Origin: Nilaparvata lugens
Taxonomy: Eukaryota > Arthropoda > Insecta > Hemiptera > Delphacidae
NCBI RefSeq assembly: GCF_014356525.2
Contig: NC_052506.1
Coordinates: forward strand, 13,204,783-13,268,782
DNA length: 64,000 nt
Reading direction: 5' to 3'
The translations under genes and the position numbers were made by a program. Below are positions 55,208-64,000 of this stretch, piece by piece. How positions within the stretch are numbered: the stretch's first letter is position 1; every line of letters begins with the position of its first letter. The notes under the pieces were generated by a model. It ran no database searches. It was not told the origin of the DNA and worked only from the letters and a program-made list of their open reading frames with translations.

Positions 55208-56639
55208 GTAAGGTTGAAAATCTATCTTTGATGCAACAAACGCCTTTACACCATCACAATTTTATGTTGCATTCAGAAAATATCATTACACATTAGATTA
55301 CACCTTTATGATTGCTAGTGTTAGTTGTAATGCTTCACATGATCGGTTCAAAATTAATTTCAATCATTGAATCGTCTAGTATCTTCTAATTTCTAAAATA
55401 CGATAACATATTTCTATGCACTTTTTCATTTTATGTTAAAGTTGGCTCAAATAATGACTCTTGGAAGACTAAATAATCTGAGGCTGAACTGGCCTACAAA
55501 TCCAGTCAATTAGGCAACATTAAGATAAAATAAATGAATTATTTAGTCTGCTTTTAGAATATTCTCACACCAAATTATTTCATTGCAAAACTATTTGATG
55601 CAATTTTATCCTTTCTGTCAACTTCCAATTATGAAGGATAAAATCTTACACATTATTTATTCCAATTTGGCACTTTATAAGACACTGATAATGTCATGTT
55701 TTCACGCTTAACAAATGATTTTTTCAATGAAAAGCTCGTTATTAATTGCATTAATTGCTCGTTACTTTATAGAAAGGGAAAGTTTAATCAAAGAACAACT
55801 TTAAAAAATATATTGATTTCTATCTTGAGCTATTAATTAAGTACTTGAAGCATCCATTGATTTTTACTAGTGTTCTAACATTCTCTCATCGCTTCATAGA
55901 TTCGGTCACATCAACGGTGCTAAATTTTAAGATTGAAGATAATGCTTATATATAATGATAAGATTCATTAGGAAATATTATAAAAAATATTAAAAAAAGA
56001 ATTATTCCTTTCAATAGCCCGCTTAGGCGTTTATTCACACAAATATTATTTTAATGGATTAACCTTCACGAAATCGCCTATTTTCATAATCCTACTTTTC
56101 TGTTTGGGTTTCCAAAAAATGAAATATCATAGACGACGTGGTTCGGTGTGTACCTTGAAGATGACGTCTCCTTTGTAGGTCAACTTTTGAATCTTTAAGC
56201 ATTTTTCATTAGATTTGACTGCTTAAAGATGTCTAACACGCGAGTGAAGCAAAGTTAATGTCACGTGTTAATACTAATAAATATGAGTCCAAATTACTGA
56301 AGTCTGATAAGAGCTATTATTGTAGGTAGTGTATATTCATTACAACAATAATCATATTGAATATTTCAATAATACACCATAAATTTGACAAGAGTAAAAA
56401 TGTCTTAAAATTCTATGTTGAGTCCAAAAATTTCATAAAAAATGAGGGTTGCCATTCAAATAAAAAATTTATCCTCCATTTTGGAAGATGGCGGCCAAAT
56501 TTTCAATTTTAAATGGCATGTCGTAAAATGTCACAAAAAGAAGGGAAGTTGCACATTTAAAGTTCTCTGTAAAATGAACGGTTTACAAGTTACCTATTGT
56601 TAAACCTTATGTGAATCACTCTGTATATTATTATTACTA

Positions 56640-56905
56640 TTGTAGTTTATTCATTCCAACAATAGTCTGGCCAGTAATAATTGTTTCTTTTTGGGAGTGT
56701 AATAAAATTTCTTGGTATTCAATTTTTAAACGGCGATACATGATACATAAATTATAATAATTGCTATTGTAGTGTAATAATTTCATCGATAATTCGATCA
56801 TTAATTACTGAGAGCTACCACCTACCAGAGATGATTGTTTCTTTTTTGGAATTGTAATTGAATTTCTGGTATTTCAAACGACGATACATGATACAGTGAT
56901 AGTTG
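56640..56905 (+). repeat. Degenerate tandem duplication, about 160 bp
   Basis: The word order gattgtttctttttgg, tttctggtatt and cgatacatgatacat/g occurs twice (56680 and 56840). Confidence 0.55.
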
Positions 56906-57215
56906 AAAATTTGATGATTATTTACTGACATTGATTGTGTTGTAAAAAGCAGTGTGTTTATTGTTGATTGCATGCAGCAATCGTGCGCAAGCCTTTCTTC
57001 TCAGTGGAACAGACATGAGATGATGTAAGTGAGTAGCCCGGTGCCTGTACGTGAGTAGCCGGGTGCCTGTTACCACCACCCACCTCCAAGGGTGGTCACA
57101 CTCACGTGCTAATTGCAATTTTCTCGTGCACTTGGAATTGCTGATTAGGTTTCACTGCTATCGAAACACTTTCAAACACAATAATCTCATTTGTTTTGCA
57201 TTTTTCTTATTGAAG

Positions 57216-57235
57216 CTGGCGGATGGTTCTCTGAG
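57216..57235 (+). CDS. Possible 20-nt microexon
   Basis: The acceptor is tttttcttattgaag and the donor CTGAG|GTGAGT. It encodes LADGSL plus two bases and is phase-compatible with 55161-55207. It is very short, so the support is only splice-site quality and phase. Confidence 0.2.
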
Positions 57236-60200
57236 GTGAGTTTTCTATCAAATTTCTTCTGTAGCTCATATTTTGTTGTTTTCTTGTAGTCAATAATTTA
57301 AGAAATTTCAATCCACTCAGCATTAATAATAAATTGATAAAAGAGGCGTTAAAATCTACATTATATGATTCGACTATAGAGATCTACTATTTTCTTAAAT
57401 AGTCCCCTCTATACAAATTGAGGAAATAAATTCAAGGGTATCAATTATCATCATGTATCATCGGTACAAAAAAGTAGATCTTGTTCAAAAGTTTTTCTCC
57501 TGGATGGAATTTTCAAAAACTAATACACTTTCAAGTTGAAATGATCTCATATTTTTCAATGATCATGACCTTTCTGAAGAATGGAACACAATAAGCTTCG
57601 GTTGACGTGTGGGGTTCTTTGAACCTTTGGATCCTTGAATCCGTCCCTTCAAAAATAATAATAATTCTGAAGAATTCCAATTATGTATTTATGATGAATG
57701 CATTTATGATTAAGCATTTATCAACGATTTAAACTATTGAACAATTAAATTCAGATATTTAAAAGTCCTCTAGAAATGTAAAATCAATTCAAAATTTATA
57801 GTCTACTCGTTCTACAATGGCGATTGATAAGATCTTTCATTATCCAACTCAGTTACTACACAATAATTTAAATTATAAATATTTATAATCTTTGGTGTGA
57901 ATCTGTAAACACACGTTCATTCAACAAATTTTCTTTTGTTTATGAACCTAACAGTAACTCTTACTAAAATAATACATTAATTCTATAAATTTCATAAATT
58001 TATTAATTGTCTCTTGAAAAATAAATTAAAATTCTCAAATCTCTCAATCAGCATGGTTAGGTTGAGAAAAACTTATCAATAAACTTTTCCATTTATTGAT
58101 GATTTATGAGCACGTTTGCGCATGTTTAACTGCATTAAATGGCAACAATAAGTTTATTGTATACAAGACCTGACACGGTAAGTATATCACATGAGTTGTT
58201 TGAAAAATTCGATTTCAACTTACAACCTTCCTTAGAAGATTCATATTGGAAATCTTAGGTAACTGTTGTAGCCTACTTGTTTAGTTTATTTGCTTGGAAA
58301 AAAGTTTACAGTTTTTCTCAGATGTGATAAATCTGTATGAAGCTATCAAGTGTAGGCTACTGGTGTATAATCTGAGATGCTGATGATCATTTACCTGATA
58401 TTTACCGAACTTCCAGTGGAGGTGTGGAGCCGAGCCAGTGTAGGCGTATTGAGAGAGGATTCTTAACAAACCTCACAGGAAAATAACTTTTAAAATTATA
58501 GTTAATTACAAATTAGATTATTATAGAATCATATTAACTTGTAGACTTGCGAGTATAGCTTACTATAGCCTACTATTTTATCAGCATTGTGTACCTCCAT
58601 AATACATAAATTATCCAGGAAGTTGGGAGGTATAAAAAGCATTGAAGTATGGAAGTATTGAAGTATCTTCAAATCATCGTTTTGATGGTGTACTTCTTGT
58701 ATCAATCAATCAACCAATGGAAGTGTAACATCATTCTATATAATACATCTACAAGTTCAGAAGGGAAGAGCTCAAGTTATGGAAATTCCTGAATGAATAC
58801 TGGCCTGATTCCACAAATTAAACCATCCTATCTCAAAATTTGTAGATAAATAAATAGAACTTGGAAGGATTTACCTGAGAACTATTAAAATATACAACTT
58901 ATAGTGTTTATGAAAAAAGAAATAATTTCCAAGCTTTGTATATAGATCGCTCAAGTGTGTGGAATTAGAAAATAATCGGAGACAAACTGATAGAAATAAT
59001 GCTTTGTAATATCTGTGTGGTTGTATTTTGTTGAGGTGATTTGAAGATGAAATTCTGTACAGGTCATAGCCAGCTGTACCATGCTGCAATTTATGAACTA
59101 TCTGGCTAAGTTTCTCCAGCTTTGGAGGTCAGTTAGTCACTCATACAACAAATTGCACCCAGCACAATTGAATGCACTTTTCGCACTTCCCATTCCCAAC
59201 TAATATATTATTATTATCTACCTACTTATCCCATAAATGTAATACACTTTATCGGCTCTTTTTTTAGCTCAGAAAATAATTGTATGAAGAATTATTTTTT
59301 GCTTTTTAGGAAGCTTTCTTACATGCATGTACATGTAGAATTTCTATAATATTTTATGACAAGCCTTCTCAACGCACTACTCATTCAAAAAGAAAAAAAA
59401 TTACCAAAACTAATAAAATTTTCAGAGATCCTACCTCAATTTTCCAATATGTAGAATATCTAAAAATCTCATATTGTATAATATAATGATTTGTGATTGT
59501 CAATAAATAAATACGGTATCTGATTAGCATTGGAATTCTAATTTCATTTTATGCGTGTTATTTCACTTGAGAAAACTATTATTATCGGTATCATAGCTTC
59601 TTCAATAATAATTCACAATACCGTTAAGGTTTAATACATTTTTAGAATTTACGTTGTACTCCTGCAAACAGTATGTATATTAATAAAATCTATGTTAGCA
59701 TAGATTGCCTATTCGAACACTAATCTTGATGGAAGGCATAAACCAAAAACATGTCCTTAACAGCACCCAGATCTTCAAATTTCAGCCTGTTGGAATTAAT
59801 TACAGTTCCTAATAGTTGTATAGGCTACTGTTTCCAAATCCAAATCATAAATATGAGATAAACTGGAATTATGCAACTGATTTTCAATCCAAATCATGAT
59901 GAATATTAAGATATACTGAGCAAACATTCTCGTTTACAGTATCAGTATAATTTAATAATTATTCAATAATCTAACTTTATTTTTGTTCAGCGTACCGTAT
60001 TGTTCTTCTCTAAAAATTATTTAAAAAATATTGAAACTTTTTCAAAAGTCGTGGAATAGTATTTCTTTTCTAATAGTCATGAATGCTTTATTGGTTGGGT
60101 TAACTAATAATTATTGAGATTAGCTAATATTGAGAATAATTTATTGTATCAGAAACATTGATAATTGATTTGTAAATATTTTTGTATGTAGCGTTATATG

Positions 60201-62160
60201 TGTGAAAGAGCTGTTAAAGTATTTTGTGTTGATGCATGCTTGTAGAAAATTTCTAATTATTAACACAAACAAGAAAATACTTTTGATTATAAATTATGCG
60301 TCAAGTATTTTCTTATGAGTTAACAGCTTTTAGTTGATTGATTTCAGCAGAGGAAACAATAATTCTGAATAAAATATCTAGATATGACAGCTTTTTTGCT
60401 CTAAATAAAACATTTATTATAAGCTACGGTACTACTTAGATATTCATGATTTCATTGAAGTTTTTAGAAAAATTTAAAAATTACTGTGTAGTTTACAGTA
60501 GGCTACACATTTACTATTGGACCCAGGTTCCAGAATTTGGCAACCTTACATTTGAGCAGTTTTTCATGACATCTGAGTAGTTTTTCAATCATATTTTGTA
60601 AGTACAACCACGAATTTGCACAGTCCGCTCAAGAATTGCACCAATGAACTGCAACTTGCCGTGATCAGATTTTTAGTCCTGGAAGGTGAGAAAGGTAGTG
60701 GAAGTCTCGAAAGATAATGTTGAAAGTGTACAGAAACAATATTGTTTGAATGTTTACACATGAGTAGAACCATAGATAAAATATAGCATAAACTATCATT
60801 AACTCTATGGCAGAACAGTTCCAAAGTGGACATTAAAAGTATTTAATGAAACGCCATAGTCTTTTTACTGTAGGCATGCATGACAGTGCTACAAGAGGAA
60901 GACCAGACCTGCTGTAATATTATGAATTACATGAATTCTATGAATTCATAGGCATGAATTCTATGGCAGAATTATGCCTTCCTGACTGTAGAATTATTGA
61001 TCTCAAAAAATGTGCTTTTATCTAAAGCACTTAATTGAAAAACTTTTGTTTCCACTCATTGAGAAATAACTTGGATTGGACAAAACCAAAAAAAATTGAT
61101 AACATTATAGAACAAATAATAGTACATTTATTCCTTTATTCTTTCTGGTGATTTCTTTTCATTTCCAATATCTATAAACCAGTTTCAAAATGGCAATTTT
61201 CCTATCCGGTATTATGATTTTTCGTTTGCAGATTCCCAAGATGATTTCATGTCTCAGAAATTCAGATGTTACATGAACATATATTGATGATATATGATGG
61301 TATTGGACTTGTCTCATGAAATAATCATGGTAAGGCAAAATCTAGCCTTTATTGTTTATGGGGCTGCAAAAGTTTTGAAGTAATATTCATGTATAAAAAG
61401 CATTTGCGTTATGCTGTGACTCATTCAAATTCCAGAGCAAGGCATCCTTTCTTGAAGATCTATATATCTTTTGCATAGGTTTTCTTTCTGAGTTCTTATA
61501 GGTTTTTCTCTAATTAATATCCTTTGTAACTGATTTCACCACCTTTACTAAACTTCCTCTAATAAGTGGAAATTATCGTTCATTTAATTACTGTACAGAA
61601 CGCATGAAATCGTTATTCCAATTCAATCACTTAGCTCTCTTTTCACTTAGCTTCGAATTTCCAACCGTTCATACTTATAATACTCGACAACTTCTATAAA
61701 AATATAGTATAACATTTCTTACATAAAATGCAATCATTAGTCAGAGTCGATTGAATTGAAGCTAACAATTTCTAATCTAAAGTCAGATTCTAGTTCCAGC
61801 TATTTCCAAAATTTAGTTGAATAATCAAGAGCTTCCATAGTTCAAGTTTCTGTAAAATTCTTGCTCTGTAAAATGCTAGGTCCGTTAGAAATTTTTGCTA
61901 GCTTTTCTTCAATCCACCTCTTATTTTGAATGGATAATTCTTACAGTTGGACAATGACAATTGGAATCTGATAGAATTATTTGATTCCATACCGTATAAC
62001 CTTTATCTTTATGTAATTTTGCTGTGCATTTTTTGTTTTTACCTGGCACTTGTACTTGAAGATATATTTTGCATGTGTCAAAGATTGAACTATTTATTGG
62101 AAATTGCAGTTAAACCAACTGCAGGAATATTATTAGGTAATGAATAATAATTATTTCAAA
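57236..62160. other. No supported gene
   Basis: AT-rich throughout; no exon with recognisable protein similarity and no clear mobile element. Confidence 0.4.
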
Positions 62161-62184
62161 TATCCAATTAAAGCTGTATAAATA

Positions 62185-62440
62185 GAACTAAGGACTTCTG
62201 TTGCTGCAAATATCGACCAAAGAACAAGATAGCAGAAGAAAATTTTATGAACAAAACTGTACAAAAATTGCTCCCAGGTCGGGAATCAAACCCGGTACCT
62301 CTCACCCTTGCAAAGGAGATTCCCAGGCTGGGCGCAATTTTTGGACAGTTTCATTCATCAAATTTCCTTTGGTATTTAGTTCTTTGGTCAATATTTGCAG
62401 TGGCAGAAGTCTTTGGTTCTATTTATATAGTTTGAATTAT
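62185..62440. mobile_element. Diverged foldback element with tRNA-Ala-like insert
   Basis: The outer arms (aaggacttctgttgctgcaa / ttgcagtggcagaagtcttt) relate it to the 5016 foldback family. The interior at about 62262-62335 carries, on the minus strand, ctttgcaagggtgagaggta and gggtttgattcccg, like the anticodon-to-T-arm part of tRNA-Ala (TGC). The tRNA 5' half is poor. Confidence 0.6.
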
Positions 62441-63298
62441 GATAATAATTAAATTATTATTTCAAATATGGATATTTAAAATAATTATTATATAGTAGTA
62501 ATTTTGCATGTGATCGATAATGACATGATCAGATTTGATCATTAAATTAGTTTTTTTCTAATATTAATTTGACTTTTATCATAACCTATTTAAATTTTAT
62601 TTCAATACATACTTTTTTATTATAGTTTTTGTACATGGTATGTACCTATGGTAAGAGTTAGTACCTCATTTCTATCAAGTAAGGTTGAACATTTTTTATA
62701 TTCTAATATATTTGCTCGAAACAAAAACAAGATTTTAACTTGTGAATCCATAAAAATTTGCTATGTTAACCACTATGATCTATGCACCATTATACAACTG
62801 CTTACCTACATTATTAGTTGAACCATTTCCAAATAATGCTTTAACGACTTTTTATGCTTTTTTGAGAGTTCAATATTATTTTATTTGGGAGAGGATTATT
62901 ACAATGTAGTTTTCCTCTTCAGATTTGTGCTTTTTTGCAAAAATAAAATTTATAAACCTCTTAAAACCAGAAGGTTGTAATAAACTATTCTGTTTCAACA
63001 TCGCAACTATTAATTTAAAAAATGACACCAGAAATTTTCCACCTTTTCTTCCATTCTTAAACACATCTAGAGAAATAAACCGGTATAATGTTTAATGTGA
63101 ATTTTTATTTGATAATAAATGATTTAATCAATCCCTACTTTCAAAGTTGTGATTTCTTGAACACTGTCGCACTGTGATAAAGTGTTGAGTTTGATCATAC
63201 TGTCGTATTTTCAATTGCTTGAAAATATAGCATTTTCAAATAATGCAAAACAAAGTTCTCTATCTTTTAAATTTTTATTTTCAATAATTCTCGAAAAA

Positions 63299-63396
63299 TC
63301 GAATGGTGAGTTCAAATTTTCTCCAGAGGATGTGATGAGTTATGGTGTCGAATGGTGAATTTAAATTTTCTCCAGAGGATGTGATGAGTTATGCAT
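63299..63396 (+). repeat. 49-bp tandem duplication, two copies
   Basis: tcgaatggtga...aaattttctccagaggat and gtgatgagttatg occur twice with two base changes. Confidence 0.85.
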
Positions 63397-64000
63397 TGTG
63401 ATGAAATTTTATAAACCTAATTAGTACCTAAAAAATTGAACGATCGATTCTTTTCACAGATCCATGCATGGGAATGGCGTCACTATTCATGGATGAAAGA
63501 TTGCAGTATCTGATAGTGTGAAGAGTACTTATATTAATCTAATTATCTAATTGCACCATCGTGATAAGACTCACTGTATTCATTTGTACATTTTTGTAAC
63601 TCAATTATTATTGTGGCAAGACTACCTCATATGCGTATTCGAGGCCTTTCCATTAATACATTTTTTACATTTGTAATGTATGCACTGTTTATAATCTTAC
63701 AAACTGTTTTAGAGCTTGAATGAGTAGGAAAAATCAGCATAGTATGCGTTTCATATTATATTATGGAGCTTTAAAGATCAGCCACAGCAAAAACTTTAAT
63801 ATGATGAAGCGTTAGAATACAATCTTTGATAAAAGATGAATTATTGCTTTAACTAAAATAGCAATTTATTTTCATCAATACCACCAACGTATTTTGTCTT
63901 GAATTGAGGAAATTGTTTATTCTGTTAGACGGAGTGATTTTTAAAACGTTGCAATTTGTTTTGTCGAAAAACAATAATAGTACCTATTAGTAATGAAAGA

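Noticed and set aside
61947..62147. Hydrophobic ORF after a fair acceptor at 61946
   Set aside because: The only phase compatible with the candidate microexon at 57216 gives a stop within nine codons; T-rich composition explains the hydrophobicity.
1..64000. Operons, riboswitches, bacterial promoters, integrated virus genes
   Set aside because: None seen; the gene structure is spliced and animal, and the reverse transcriptase pieces are LINE type with FADD box and TSDs.

Overview
The window is animal nuclear DNA from an insect, most likely a hemipteran of the planthopper type. It is AT-rich and has multi-exon genes with GT-AG introns full of small inverted-repeat transposons. The repeat around the GT microsatellite at 27480-28000 resembles one I associate with delphacid planthopper genomes; that species hint is from memory and unverified. 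There are no bacterial features.

Two protein genes are supported, both on the + strand. (1) 1326-13784 holds the 3' six exons of the coatomer delta subunit (delta-COP/archain): the end of the linker and the whole C-terminal mu-homology domain, to a stop at 13782-13784. Its 5' exons lie left of the window. (2) 29847 to about 46790 or 51279 holds a TMEM268-family two-pass membrane protein. It starts at ATG 29863 and has a conserved two-helix core, an LLRHR motif and a C-terminal CPCQ motif. The last coding exon exists as two diverged copies, at 46551-46790 and 51031-51279.

Each gene also carries a recent direct tandem duplication that copies one whole exon. In delta-COP a unit of about 1.5 kb repeats a 166-nt exon; using both copies would break the frame. 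In the TMEM268-like gene a unit of about 1.19 kb repeats a 291-nt exon; using both copies keeps the frame. Both could be real, or could be two haplotypes joined by the assembler.

The rest is intron and intergenic DNA dominated by mobile elements. There are 5'-truncated LINE copies (two with clear target-site duplications), a mariner remnant with an internal inversion, a PIF/Harbinger relic flanked by TTA, a tRNA-derived SINE broken inside its B box, a foldback element holding a 25-bp minisatellite, and about twenty palindromic MITEs in at least ten families. Several are nested three or four deep (5561-5997, 19068-21112, 38054-39679). From about 51.4 kb to the end I see no firmly supported gene, only two possible small exons and repeats.
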